DNA of 64,000 nucleotides from Luteibacter yeojuensis (GTDB lineage: Bacteria > Pseudomonadota > Gammaproteobacteria > Xanthomonadales > Rhodanobacteraceae): positions 52,339 to 116,338 of the forward strand of contig NZ_JZRB01000002.1 in NCBI RefSeq assembly GCF_000964085.1, in the 5' to 3' direction. A program made the translations under genes and the position numbers. This document shows, one piece after another, positions 23,202-31,068 of this stretch (position 1 is its first letter; each line of letters starts with the position of its first letter). The notes beneath the pieces are model-generated. The model was given only the letters and a program-made list of their open reading frames with translations, was not told where the DNA came from and did not search any database.

Positions 23202-23225
23202 TGTGGGAGCGCGCTCGCGCGCGAT
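23202..23225. repeat. Single REP-like arm (TGGGAGCGCGC family)
   Basis: One 24-base arm, TGTGGGAGCGCGCTCGCGCG followed by CGAT, in the divergent gap between rimO and the dienelactone hydrolase gene. No partner arm is present within 100 bases, so this is a solo copy of the element seen in pairs at 4372 and 24381. Confidence 0.7.
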
Positions 23226-23308
23226 GCCCTCCTCCGGGCGTCACCCCCACCGGACATTGCGCACGCTAAGCTCCCCGCACCTTTCTCACCCCACCCGGAG
23301 ACTCCCCC

Positions 23309-23980
23309 ATGGGTCGTACCCTGATCCTCGATACATCCCGCCCCCACGAGAGCGTCGACGCCTACCTGGCCGAGCCTGCGGGCACACCGAAGGGCGGCAT
23401 CGTGGTGATCCAGGAGATCTTTGGCGTCAACGCGCATATCCGCAGCGTGGCCGACCGCTTCGCGGCGGAGGGCTACGTCGCCATCGCCCCGGCCCTTTTC
23501 GACCCGGTGGAGAAAGGCGTCGAGACGGGCTACGACCAGGAAGGCATGACCAAGGGCGTGAAGATGGTGGCCGAGCTGGGCCTGTTGCGCCCGACCCAGG
23601 ACGTCGGCATCGCCGCACGCTATCTGGAGGATACCTACAAGGTGAAGGTGGGCACGGTGGGCTATTGCTGGGGCGGCACCGTCGCCGCGCTGGCCGCGCT
23701 GCGCCTTGGCCTACCCTCGTCGAGCTATTACGGCTCGCGCAACGTGCCGTTCCTTTCGGAGCCGGCCAAGGCCAATGTCATCTTCCATTTCGGCGAGCGC
23801 GACCATTCGATCCCGCCCGAGATGGTGGAGAAGCACCGTGAACTGAAACCGGAGATGGATACCTGGGTGTACCCGGCCGACCACGGCTTCAACTGCGACG
23901 TGCGCGGCAGCTACGACGAACCCAGCGCCACCCTGGCGTGGGAGCGCACCATGGCCTTCTTCGCCCGCGAGCTGGCATGA
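23309..23980 (+). CDS. Dienelactone hydrolase family protein
   Basis: Cytosolic alpha/beta hydrolase of the dienelactone hydrolase family, 223 residues. The nucleophile is a cysteine, Cys120 in GYCWGG, with Asp165 (GERDHSIP) and His192 (PADHGFNCD) completing the expected triad. QEIFGVNAHIRSVADRFA near 35-52 is also typical. No aromatic-degradation genes lie nearby, so a role in chlorocatechol breakdown is unlikely and the natural substrate is unknown. The downstream HIT gene overlaps the stop as ATGA, so the two are translationally coupled. Confidence 0.92.
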   Translation: MGRTLILDTSRPHESVDAYLAEPAGTPKGGIVVIQEIFGVNAHIRSVADRFAAEGYVAIAPALFDPVEKGVETGYDQEGMTKGVKMVAELGLLRPTQDVGIAARYLEDTYKVKVGTVGYCWGGTVAALAALRLGLPSSSYYGSRNVPFLSEPAKANVIFHFGERDHSIPPEMVEKHRELKPEMDTWVYPADHGFNCDVRGSYDEPSATLAWERTMAFFARELA

Positions 23981-24384
23981 GCCCGGCGTTCGAGCTCGAC
24001 CCGCGGCTGGCCGGCGATACGGTCGTCATCGGCGACATGCCCCTGTGCCGGGTGCTGCTGATGCGCGACAGCCGCTTCGCCTGGCTGGTGCTGGTGCCGC
24101 GCCAGCCGGGGCTGGTGGAGGTGGCCGACCTTGCCGAAGCCGACCGCGCCGCGCTGTGGCGCGAGGTGGACCTGGCGGGCGAGGCGCTGCGCGGCGCGGG
24201 GCCGTGCGACAAGCTCAACATCGGCGCGCTGGGCAACATCGTGCGCCAGCTGCACGTGCACGTGGTGGCGCGCGTGGAGGGCGACGCGGCGTGGCCGGGG
24301 CCGGTGTGGGGCTCGGGCAAGGCTGGGGTTTATGCGGATATCGAGGCGGTGGCAGCGCGGCTACGGGGTGCCTTGCACCTGTAG
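23977..24384 (+). CDS. HIT-like protein (first motif His replaced by Gln)
   Basis: Small nucleotide-binding-fold protein of the HIT superfamily, 135 residues. The family motif H-x-H-x-H-xx appears as QLHVHVVAR near residues 90-98: the second and third His are kept and the first is Gln. LNIGALGNIVRQLHVH and the preceding FAWLVLVPR strand match bacterial HIT-like proteins. The start at 23977 overlaps the stop of the hydrolase gene (ATGA). Possible roles are nucleotide hydrolase or transferase; whether the Gln variant is active is unknown. A REP element begins at its stop. Confidence 0.87.
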   Translation: MSPAFELDPRLAGDTVVIGDMPLCRVLLMRDSRFAWLVLVPRQPGLVEVADLAEADRAALWREVDLAGEALRGAGPCDKLNIGALGNIVRQLHVHVVARVEGDAAWPGPVWGSGKAGVYADIEAVAARLRGALHL

Positions 24385-24477
24385 GAGCGCGCTCGCGCGC
24401 GACAGCTTTTCGCGGAAGAGCAGCAGGGCCTGTTGCGGTTGGGCGAAAAGCTTTCGCGCGCGAGCGCGCTCCCACAG
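24381..24477. repeat. REP-like inverted repeat (TGGGAGCGCGC family)
   Basis: Left arm GTAGGAGCGCGCTCGCGCGC and right arm GCGCGCGAGCGCGCTCCCAC (ends 24477), with inner pairs AGCTTTTCGCG and CGAAAAGCT. It begins within the last codons of the HIT gene, immediately before a bidirectional terminator. Confidence 0.85.
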
Positions 24478-24488
24478 GCAATAAAAGA

Positions 24489-24510
24489 AAGGCCGGCTTG
24501 CGCCGGCCTT
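24489..24510. terminator. Bidirectional intrinsic terminator
   Basis: Perfect 9-bp stem AAGGCCGGC / GCCGGCCTT with a 4-base loop, flanked by A-rich sequence on the left and CTGTTT on the right. It sits between the convergent HIT gene and the lipoprotein gene whose stop is at 24515, so it can serve both. Confidence 0.85.
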
Positions 24511-24514
24511 CTGT

Positions 24515-25015
24515 TTATTGCTGGGTCTGCGGGTCGTAGGCGCCGCTGGATGCTTCCTTGCCCTTCATGCGGTCGGGCAGGTCGGCCTTGTGCGGGGTGT
24601 CTTCGAGCTGGCGGGCTTCGCTTTCCACCGCGTTGAGGCGGACGAGCTCACCCTTTTTGTCGTAGTACACGGCGAAGCCGTAATCCAGCGCCATGCGGGC
24701 CATGAAGCCCAGGTGGTTGTCGCGGATCTTCGAGTCGTCGCTGGGCAGCAGCAGCACCGTCTTGGGCAGCTTGCCGGTGTCCTTCAGGTAGGCGAAGTGG
24801 CTGCCGGCGTCAGCCGCCGAGAGCACGGCGCCGTCGGTGGTCTGGAACTGGCCGCTCTTGTAGGCCTTGAGCGTGTAATCGAACTGGCCCTGCTCCGACG
24901 AGGTGGCGATCTTGTCGCCCTTCGTCGCGCCACCGTGGCAGCCGGCGAGGACCAGCGTGCTGGCGAGGAACAGCGCCGCGCCGATGCGGGCCATCAGGGT
25001 GGGAACTCGGGTCAT
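24515..25015 (-). CDS. Small lipoprotein of unknown function
   Basis: Predicted lipoprotein, 166 residues: MTR, a hydrophobic stretch (IGAALFLASTLVL) and lipobox LAGC with Cys26. The residue after Cys is His, not Asp, consistent with outer-membrane sorting by the usual rule. The mature part is mixed alpha/beta, with a repeated feel of short strands (YTLKAYKSGQFQTTDGAVLS and FAVYYDKKGELVRL, each under 20 residues), and ends in a Gln/Thr-rich tail. I do not recognise the family. It lies downstream of dcd on the same strand with an 86-base gap, and ends at a strong bidirectional terminator. Confidence 0.85.
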   Translation of the reverse strand: MTRVPTLMARIGAALFLASTLVLAGCHGGATKGDKIATSSEQGQFDYTLKAYKSGQFQTTDGAVLSAADAGSHFAYLKDTGKLPKTVLLLPSDDSKIRDNHLGFMARMALDYGFAVYYDKKGELVRLNAVESEARQLEDTPHKADLPDRMKGKEASSGAYDPQTQQ

Positions 25016-25101
25016 GCGTGTCTCCGTGGATCGTTGGAACGGGCAGGAAGGGCGAGTCTACCGCGCCCGGGTGTCGGGCGCGGGTGCGACCGTGAACGCG
25101 T

Positions 25102-25668
25102 TCAGGTGCTCGGCAGGGTGACGCCGCGCTGGCCCTGGTACTTACCGCCGCGGTCGGCGTAGGAGACCTCGCATACCTCGTCGGATTCCAGGAAGAGCAT
25201 CTGCGCGACGCCCTCGTTGGCGTAGATTTTCGCGGGCAGCGGCGTGGTGTTGGAGAACTCCAGCGTGACGTGGCCCTCCCACTCCGGCTCCAGCGGGGTG
25301 ACATTCACGATGATGCCGCAGCGCGCGTAGGTGCTCTTGCCCAGGCAGATGGTGAGCACGTTGCGCGGGATGCGGAAGTACTCGACCGTGCGCGCCAGGG
25401 CGAACGAGTTGGGCGGGATGATGCAGACATCGGACTTGATGTCGACGAAGCTGCCCTTGTCGAACGCCTTGGGGTCGACGATGGTGGAGTTGATGTTGGT
25501 GAACACCTTGAACTCGTCGGCGCAGCGCACGTCGTAGCCGTAGCTGGACGTGCCATACGACACGAGGCGGTGGCCGTCGCGCTCTTTCACCTGGCCAGGC
25601 GCATACGGCTCGATCATGCCGTGCTGCTCGGCCATGCGGCGGATCCACTTGTCGGACTTGATGCTCAC
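25102..25668 (-). CDS. dcd: dCTP deaminase
   Basis: Deaminates dCTP to dUTP, the main supply of dUMP for thymidylate synthesis in gammaproteobacteria. It is 188 residues, the normal size of the homotrimeric enzyme. Signature segments are SSYGYDVRC (41-49), GKSTYARCG (110-118) and [16 protein letters not shown], with catalytic Glu137. The C-terminus ([17 protein letters not shown]) is the lid that closes over the nucleotide. It follows apbC on the same strand after 33 bases and is probably in its transcript. Confidence 0.97.
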   Translation of the reverse strand: MSIKSDKWIRRMAEQHGMIEPYAPGQVKERDGHRLVSYGTSSYGYDVRCADEFKVFTNINSTIVDPKAFDKGSFVDIKSDVCIIPPNSFALARTVEYFRIPRNVLTICLGKSTYARCGIIVNVTPLEPEWEGHVTLEFSNTTPLPAKIYANEGVAQMLFLESDEVCEVSYADRGGKYQGQRGVTLPST

Positions 25669-25701
25669 TTACGGTCTCCCTCGCTCAAGCTGGAAAGGAT
25701 A

Positions 25702-26787
25702 TCAGGTGTTCTGGATGACGATCTTGGGGAACGAGATGGCCTTGTTGCGGGCCTGCAGCGACAGCCTGGCGGCCGCCGCGCGGGCGATGGCGCGGTAGCG
25801 CGCGGCCAGGTCGGAGTCGGGCATGGCCGCCACCGTAGGCTTGCCGTCGTCGGCCTGCTGGCGGATGCGGATATCCAGCGGCAGCTCGCCGAGGAAGGCG
25901 ATGCCGGCCTCTTCCGCCATGCGGGCGCCGCCGCCGTGGCCGAAGATGTGTTCCTCATGGCCGCAGTTCGTGCACACGTGGGTGGCCATGTTCTCGACCA
26001 CGCCCAGCACTGGCACTTCCACCTTGCGGAACATGCCCAGCGCCTTGCGGGCGTCGAGCAGCGCGATGTCCTGCGGGGTGGTGACGATGACGGCGCCGGA
26101 GACCGGCACCTTCTGCGACAGCGTGAGCTGGATATCGCCCGTGCCCGGTGGCAGATCGATGATGAGGTAATCCAGCTCGTCCCAGCGGGTGTCGTTGAGC
26201 AGCTGCATCAGCGCCTGGGTGACCATGGGGCCGCGCCAGATCATGGGGGTGTCTTCTTCGATGAGCACGCCGATGGACATGGCCTGCAGGCCGTGCGCGC
26301 GCATCGGCTCGATGCTCTTGCCATCGGGCGAGACGGGCTTGCCCGACAGGCCCAGCATGCGCTGCTGGCTGGGGCCGTAGATGTCGGCGTCGAGCAGGCC
26401 CACCCGGGCGCCCTCGGCCGCCAGGGCCAGGGCCAGGTTGACCGAGACGGTGGACTTGCCCACGCCGCCCTTGCCCGAGGCCACGGCGATGATGTTCTTC
26501 ACCCCGGGCATCGGGGCCAGCTGCCCCTGCACCTTGTGGGCGTGGACCCGCCACGTGACCGAGACGGCGGCCGAGGCGATGCCCGGCTCGGCTTCGAGGG
26601 CGGCCCTGGCGTCCGCCGCGGCCTGCGCCACGTAACCTTCGGCCGGGTAGCCCAGCTGGAGGTCGACCGAGACGCGGTTGCCATCGACGCCCACGGCGCG
26701 GATAGCGGCGCCCAGCGGCTGGCCGGAATGAGGGTCGACGACGCGGTCGAGCACGCCGCGTACGAGGGTTTCGCTGGCCTGGGACAT
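25702..26787 (-). CDS. apbC: Iron-sulfur cluster carrier ATPase ApbC/Mrp
   Basis: Cytosolic P-loop NTPase of the Mrp/NBP35 group that carries [4Fe-4S] clusters to apoproteins. It is 361 residues. An N-terminal MIP18-like (DUF59) domain covers about 1-85. The deviant Walker A is GKGGVGKS (105-112), with DLPPGTGD near 211-218 as the switch region. Cys272 and Cys275 (CTNC) bind the bridging cluster. The start at 26787 matches the family (ETLVRGVLDRVVDPHSG); the frame extends far upstream without support. dcd follows after 33 bases. Confidence 0.95.
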   Translation of the reverse strand: MSQASETLVRGVLDRVVDPHSGQPLGAAIRAVGVDGNRVSVDLQLGYPAEGYVAQAAADARAALEAEPGIASAAVSVTWRVHAHKVQGQLAPMPGVKNIIAVASGKGGVGKSTVSVNLALALAAEGARVGLLDADIYGPSQQRMLGLSGKPVSPDGKSIEPMRAHGLQAMSIGVLIEEDTPMIWRGPMVTQALMQLLNDTRWDELDYLIIDLPPGTGDIQLTLSQKVPVSGAVIVTTPQDIALLDARKALGMFRKVEVPVLGVVENMATHVCTNCGHEEHIFGHGGGARMAEEAGIAFLGELPLDIRIRQQADDGKPTVAAMPDSDLAARYRAIARAAAARLSLQARNKAISFPKIVIQNT

Positions 26788-26842
26788 GGGGGAATGAGGA
26801 AAACCGAAGATGAAGCAATTATGGCACGGGGGGCTGGCCCCC

Positions 26843-26941
26843 ATCGCCAGCAAGCTGGCTCCCACAGGAACCTGGCTCCACAATTCCCCACCCCACCATG
26901 GGCTGCCGGCACCCCCCTGTGGGAGCCAGCTTGCTGGCGAT
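26843..26941. repeat. REP-like inverted repeat (GCCAGCAAGCTGGC family)
   Basis: Two perfect 25-base arms (26843-26867 and 26917-26941), each pairing TGGGAGCCAGC with TTGCTGGCGAT. They are inverted around a 49-base loop between apbC and the divergent DUF2147 gene. The core GCCAGC-AA-GCTGGC is itself palindromic. This is the only copy of this third family that I found in the window. Confidence 0.85.
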
Positions 26942-27031
26942 AAGCCCCCCCGGTGCGGTGCAGCTTGACGCCATGACACACCTTTCGTCAGTCTCCAGCC
27001 GTACCTGACCGTATGGGGAGCCCACGAGCCT

Positions 27032-27478
27032 ATGAAGCACCTGATCCGCACCGCCGCCGCCCTCGCCCTCGCGACGGCCGCCCTCCCGGCCCTTGCCGCC
27101 ACCAACTCACCGGTCGGCAAGTGGAAGACCATCGACGACAAGACCCACGAGGTGAAGTCCATCGTCGAGATCACCGAAAGCAACGGCGCGCTCGAGGGCA
27201 AGGTGCTCCAGGTGCTGAAATCCGACAAGGGCCCGCACCCCACCTGCGACGAGTGCAGCGGCGACCGCAAGGGCAAGCCCATCGAGGGCATGGTTATCAT
27301 GTGGGGCCTGAAGCCCGATGGCGACGAATGGTCGGGCGGCCAGATCCTCGACCCGGCCAAGGGCAAAATTTACAAGGTGACACTCAAGCTCGAAGACGGC
27401 GGCAAGAAGCTCGACGTCCACGGTTACATCGGCTTCTCGCTCATCGGCCGCAGCCAGGAGTGGGTCCGCGCCGACTAA
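27032..27478 (+). CDS. DUF2147 family exported protein
   Basis: Periplasmic protein of the DUF2147 family, 148 residues, function unknown. The signal peptide (MKHLIRTAAALALATAALPALA) is expected to be cut after residue 22, written here as MKHLIR then a hydrophobic run ending in ALA. The mature protein starts with GKWKTIDDKTHEVKSIVEI, the family signature, and contains CDECSGDRKGKPIEGM, a Cys pair that could form a disulfide. It ends with a lipocalin-like beta-rich part (YIGFSLIGRSQEWVR). metG starts 53 bases downstream on the same strand. Confidence 0.88.
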   Translation: MKHLIRTAAALALATAALPALAATNSPVGKWKTIDDKTHEVKSIVEITESNGALEGKVLQVLKSDKGPHPTCDECSGDRKGKPIEGMVIMWGLKPDGDEWSGGQILDPAKGKIYKVTLKLEDGGKKLDVHGYIGFSLIGRSQEWVRAD

Positions 27479-27531
27479 AGGCAGGGCGGGCCATGCCATA
27501 ATCCCCGGTCCCATAGCCGACCGTGCAAACC

Positions 27532-29643
27532 ATGGCCCGCCGCATCCTTGTCACCAACGCCCTCCCCTACGCCAATGGCCCGCTCCACCTGGGCCATATG
27601 CTCGGCTACATCCAAGCCGATATCTGGGCCCGGGCGCAGCGCATGCAGGGCAACGAGGTGTGGTACGTGGCCGGCGAAGACGCCCACGGCACGCCCATCA
27701 TGCTCGCGGCCGAGAAGGTCGGCAAAACCGCCGAGGAATACATCGCCGGCATCCGCGCCAGCCACGAGGCGGATTTCACCGATTTCCACTTCAGCTACGA
27801 CCAGTACCACACCACGCATTCGCCGGAGAACCAGGAGCTCGCCACCGCGATCTACCTGAAGCTGCGCGAGGGCGGCTATATCACCCGCCGCGATATCCAG
27901 CAGCTGTACGACCCCACGCGCGACATGTTCCTGCCCGACCGCTACATCAAGGGCACCTGCCCGGTGTGCGGCACGCCCGACCAGTACGGCGACAACTGCG
28001 AGAACTGCGGCGCCACCTATGCGCCCACCGAGCTCGTCAACCCGTACTCGGTCATGTCCGGCGCCACGCCGGTACTGCGCGATTCCGAGCATTATTTCTT
28101 CGAGCTGGGCAAGTTCGAGGCGCTGCTGCGCGACTGGTTCGCCGGCAAGTTCACGCACGGCAAGCCCACCGCCGACAGCAGCGTCGTCGCCAAGCTGGGC
28201 GAGTGGATCGAAGGTGGCCTGCGCGATTGGGATATCTCCCGCGACGCACCCTACTTCGGCTTCCCCATCCCCGACGCGCCGGGCAAGTTCTTCTACGTGT
28301 GGCTCGACGCGCCCGTGGGCTACCTCGCGGCGTTCAAGGCGCTGTGCGAGCGCAAGGGTATCGTCTTCGACGAGTTCCTCGGCGCCGGCAGCACCGCCGA
28401 GATGCACCACTTCATCGGCAAGGACATCATCAACTTCCATGGCCTGTTCTGGCCGGCCATGCTGCACGGCGCGGGTTTCCGCGTGCCGACGGCGCTGCAC
28501 ACCAACGGCTACCTGACGGTGAACGGCGCGAAGATGTCCAAGTCGCGCGGCACCTTCATCCAGGCGCGCACGTACCTCGATGCCGGCCTCGACCCCGAGG
28601 CGCTGCGCTACTACTTCGCCACCATGCTCGGCCCCACCCCGGTGGATGTCGACCTCGACCTCAAGTCGTTCGAGGAGCGGGTGAACTCGCACCTGGTGGG
28701 CAAGTGGGCCAACATCGCCAGCCGCACCGCCGGCTTCGTCAACACGCACTTCGCGGGCAAGCTGGCCGAGCGCTTCGACGACGAGGCCACCGCACTGTGG
28801 CGCGAGCTCCTGGCGCAGTACGACGGCATCGAGGCCCTGTACGAAGCCGATGAGTACGCCGAAGCCACGCGCCGCTTCGTCGCCATGGCCGATGCGGTCA
28901 ACGGCTACATCGCCGCGAAGGCCCCGTGGGTCATCGCGAAGGACGAGGCACGCCGCGACGAGCTGCAGCAGGTCTGCACGTTCGCGCTCAACGCGTTCCG
29001 CCTGCTCTCCGGCCTGCTCAAGCCCATCATCCCCGTCACCGTCGCCGCCGCCGAGCAGTTCCTCGGCGCGCCCATCGCCACGTTCGCCGATGCCCGCCGG
29101 GAGCTGTTCGGCCACACCGTCAACGCCTTCACGCCGCTGTTCAGCCGGCTCGATCCGAAGAAAATCGACACCATGGTCGAATCGTCGAAAGAATCGCTGA
29201 CGCCCGCCGAACAGGCCCGCGAGGCCGCCGCGGCCGACGCGAAGAAAACCAAAGCCAAGCCCAAAGAAGCCCCGAAAGCCATGACCGACGCCACCGCCAG
29301 CACCGAGACCACCACCATTTCCATCGACGACTTCGCCAGGCTCGACCTCCGCGTCGGCAAGGTGGTGGCGTGCGAATTCGTCGAGGGCTCGGACAAGCTG
29401 TTGCGCTTTGAACTGGATGCCGGCCCGCTGGGCACCCGCCAGATCTTCTCGGGCATCCGCGCCGCCTATGGCGAGCCGGAAAAACTCGTGGGCCGCAACG
29501 TCGTGTTCATCGCCAACCTGGCCCCGCGCAAGATGCGCTTCGGCTTGTCCGAGGGCATGATCCTCTCCGCCGGCGACGGCGGCGCGGACCTGTTCCTGCT
29601 CGACGCCGACCAGGGCGCGGCGCCGGGCGCAACGGTCCGCTAA
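27532..29643 (+). CDS. metG: Methionyl-tRNA synthetase
   Basis: Charges tRNA-Met with methionine, for both initiation and elongation. It is 703 residues, the long dimeric form. The class I signatures are HLGH (19-22) and KMSKS (334-338). The zinc knuckle has Cys143, Cys146, Cys156 and Cys159. After the anticodon-binding helices comes a Lys/Ala-rich linker (about 560-585), then the C-terminal EMAP-II-like tRNA-binding and dimerisation domain (about 600-703; LDLRVGKVVACEFVEGSDKL). I start at the ATG at 27532 (MARRILVTNALPYANG); a GTG three codons earlier is possible. No clear ribosome-binding site precedes either. Confidence 0.97.
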   Translation: MARRILVTNALPYANGPLHLGHMLGYIQADIWARAQRMQGNEVWYVAGEDAHGTPIMLAAEKVGKTAEEYIAGIRASHEADFTDFHFSYDQYHTTHSPENQELATAIYLKLREGGYITRRDIQQLYDPTRDMFLPDRYIKGTCPVCGTPDQYGDNCENCGATYAPTELVNPYSVMSGATPVLRDSEHYFFELGKFEALLRDWFAGKFTHGKPTADSSVVAKLGEWIEGGLRDWDISRDAPYFGFPIPDAPGKFFYVWLDAPVGYLAAFKALCERKGIVFDEFLGAGSTAEMHHFIGKDIINFHGLFWPAMLHGAGFRVPTALHTNGYLTVNGAKMSKSRGTFIQARTYLDAGLDPEALRYYFATMLGPTPVDVDLDLKSFEERVNSHLVGKWANIASRTAGFVNTHFAGKLAERFDDEATALWRELLAQYDGIEALYEADEYAEATRRFVAMADAVNGYIAAKAPWVIAKDEARRDELQQVCTFALNAFRLLSGLLKPIIPVTVAAAEQFLGAPIATFADARRELFGHTVNAFTPLFSRLDPKKIDTMVESSKESLTPAEQAREAAAADAKKTKAKPKEAPKAMTDATASTETTTISIDDFARLDLRVGKVVACEFVEGSDKLLRFELDAGPLGTRQIFSGIRAAYGEPEKLVGRNVVFIANLAPRKMRFGLSEGMILSAGDGGADLFLLDADQGAAPGATVR

Positions 29644-29667
29644 ACCCCGATCGGCCTTGCGCCAGCC

Positions 29668-30276
29668 ATGACGCCAACGCTTGCCGACCGCATCGACGCC
29701 CTGCTGCCGCAGACCCAGTGCGAGCAGTGCGGGTTCCACGGCTGCCGCCCCTACGCCGAGGCCATCGCCGCCAGCGAAGCGCCCATCAACCGCTGCCCGC
29801 CGGGCGGCGCGCTGGGCATCGAAAGGCTGGCCGCCCTGCTCGGCCAGCCGGTGCTGCCGCTGGACCCCGTGCATGGCGAGGAGAAGCCCCGCACGCTGGC
29901 GCGCGTGGTCGAAGCCGAGTGCATCGGCTGCACCAAGTGCATCCAGGCCTGCCCCGTCGACGCCATCCTCGGCGCCGCCAAGGTGATGCACACGGTGGTG
30001 AGCGATCTGTGCACCGGATGCGAGCTTTGCGTGCCGGCCTGCCCCGTCGATTGCATCACGCTCGATCCGATGCCGCTTGCACAGGCGGGCGACCGGGCGT
30101 ACGCCGACGCGGCGCGCCTGCGCTTCCAGCGCCGCGAGGGCCGCCTTGGCCGCGAGCGCGATGCCCGCGAACAGCAGTTGGCCGCAAGCAAGCGCGATGT
30201 CGGCGCGCCCGCCGCGCGCAACGCGGTGCTCGATGCATTGGCCCGTGCCAAGGCGAAGAAGAAGGACACGCCGTGA
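29668..30276 (+). CDS. rsxB: RnfB/RsxB-like ferredoxin (no membrane anchor)
   Basis: Iron-sulfur protein homologous to subunit B of the Rnf/Rsx electron-transport complex. The N-terminal Fe-S domain has Cys18, Cys21, Cys26 and Cys43; two [4Fe-4S] ferredoxin motifs follow (Cys85-88-91-95 and Cys115-118-121-125). It is 202 residues. Unlike E. coli RnfB, it has no N-terminal membrane helix and carries a basic C-terminal tail (about 150-202). No other rnf/rsx gene is in the window. It is followed by nth with a GTGA overlap, the same rnfB-nth neighbourhood as the end of rsx operons elsewhere. It may work as a free ferredoxin, or with subunits encoded elsewhere. Confidence 0.9.
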   Translation: MTPTLADRIDALLPQTQCEQCGFHGCRPYAEAIAASEAPINRCPPGGALGIERLAALLGQPVLPLDPVHGEEKPRTLARVVEAECIGCTKCIQACPVDAILGAAKVMHTVVSDLCTGCELCVPACPVDCITLDPMPLAQAGDRAYADAARLRFQRREGRLGRERDAREQQLAASKRDVGAPAARNAVLDALARAKAKKKDTP

Positions 30277-30908
30277 AGAAGGCCGACATCGTCGAGATGT
30301 TCACCCGCCTGCGCGAGCTGAACCCGCACCCGAAAACCGAGCTCGAATACACCACGCCGTTCGAACTGCTCTCGGCCGTGGCGCTATCGGCGCAGGCCAC
30401 CGACGTGGGCGTGAACAAGGCCACGCGCAAGCTCTTCCCGGTGGCCAACACGCCGCAGAAGATACTGAAGCTGGGCCTGGAAAAACTGAAGGGCTACATC
30501 AGCACCATTGGCCTGTACAACAACAAGGCCAAGAACCTCATCGCGATGAGCCAGATCCTCGTCGACCAGTATGGCGGCGAGGTGCCCGAATCACGCGAGG
30601 CGCTGGAATCGCTGCCGGGCGTGGGCCGCAAGACGGCCAACGTGGTGCTCAACACGGCCTTCGGCCAGCCCACCATCGCGGTGGACACGCATATCTTCCG
30701 CGTCGCCAACCGCACCGGCCTGGCACCGGGGCCCGATGTGCGCAAGGTGGAAGACAAGCTGGAAAAAGTGATCCCGAAGGCATTCATCCAGGACGCCCAC
30801 CACTGGCTGATCCTGCACGGGCGCTACGTATGCAAGGCGCGCAAGCCCGAATGCCCCGAGTGCGCCATCCGCGATCTTTGCGCCTACAAGCAAAAGACGA
30901 AAGCCTAA
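30273..30908 (+). CDS. nth: Endonuclease III
   Basis: DNA glycosylase/AP lyase that removes oxidised pyrimidines in base-excision repair. It is 211 residues, as in E. coli. The helix-hairpin-helix LPGVGRKTA carries catalytic Lys120, and Asp138 lies in VDTHIFR. The C-terminal cluster loop C-x6-C-x2-C-x5-C is intact (Cys187, 194, 197, 203). The GTG start at 30273 overlaps the rsxB stop (GTGA), so translation is coupled; the longer open frame upstream runs through rsxB in another frame and is not used. A REP element follows. Confidence 0.96.
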   Translation: MKKADIVEMFTRLRELNPHPKTELEYTTPFELLSAVALSAQATDVGVNKATRKLFPVANTPQKILKLGLEKLKGYISTIGLYNNKAKNLIAMSQILVDQYGGEVPESREALESLPGVGRKTANVVLNTAFGQPTIAVDTHIFRVANRTGLAPGPDVRKVEDKLEKVIPKAFIQDAHHWLILHGRYVCKARKPECPECAIRDLCAYKQKTKA

Positions 30909-30927
30909 CGGCGCTGCATCGCCTGGT

Positions 30928-31022
30928 GTAGGAGCCCACTCCGTGGGCGACGCCTTTCGTACAGCCGCCACAGCGCCTGCCGCGCTTTCGCGAAAGATGT
31001 CGCCCACAAAGTGAGCTCCTAC
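30928..31022. repeat. REP-like inverted repeat (TAGGAGCCCAC family)
   Basis: Outer arms GTAGGAGCCCACT and AGTGAGCTCCTAC with inner arms GTGGGCGACGCCTTTCG and CGAAAGATGTCGCCCAC make an imperfect palindrome of about 95 bases between nth and the convergent SulP gene. Confidence 0.85.
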
Positions 31023-31068
31023 ATCGCGTTGTGGCGACGGCCCCATTGCCGTCGCCACCCTGTTGTTG

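Noticed and set aside
25270..26943. 557-residue plus-strand frame opposite dcd and apbC
   Set aside because: Antisense shadow; runs through both genes and the gap between them.
27475..29991. 838-residue minus-strand frame opposite metG and rsxB
   Set aside because: Antisense shadow spanning two well-identified genes.
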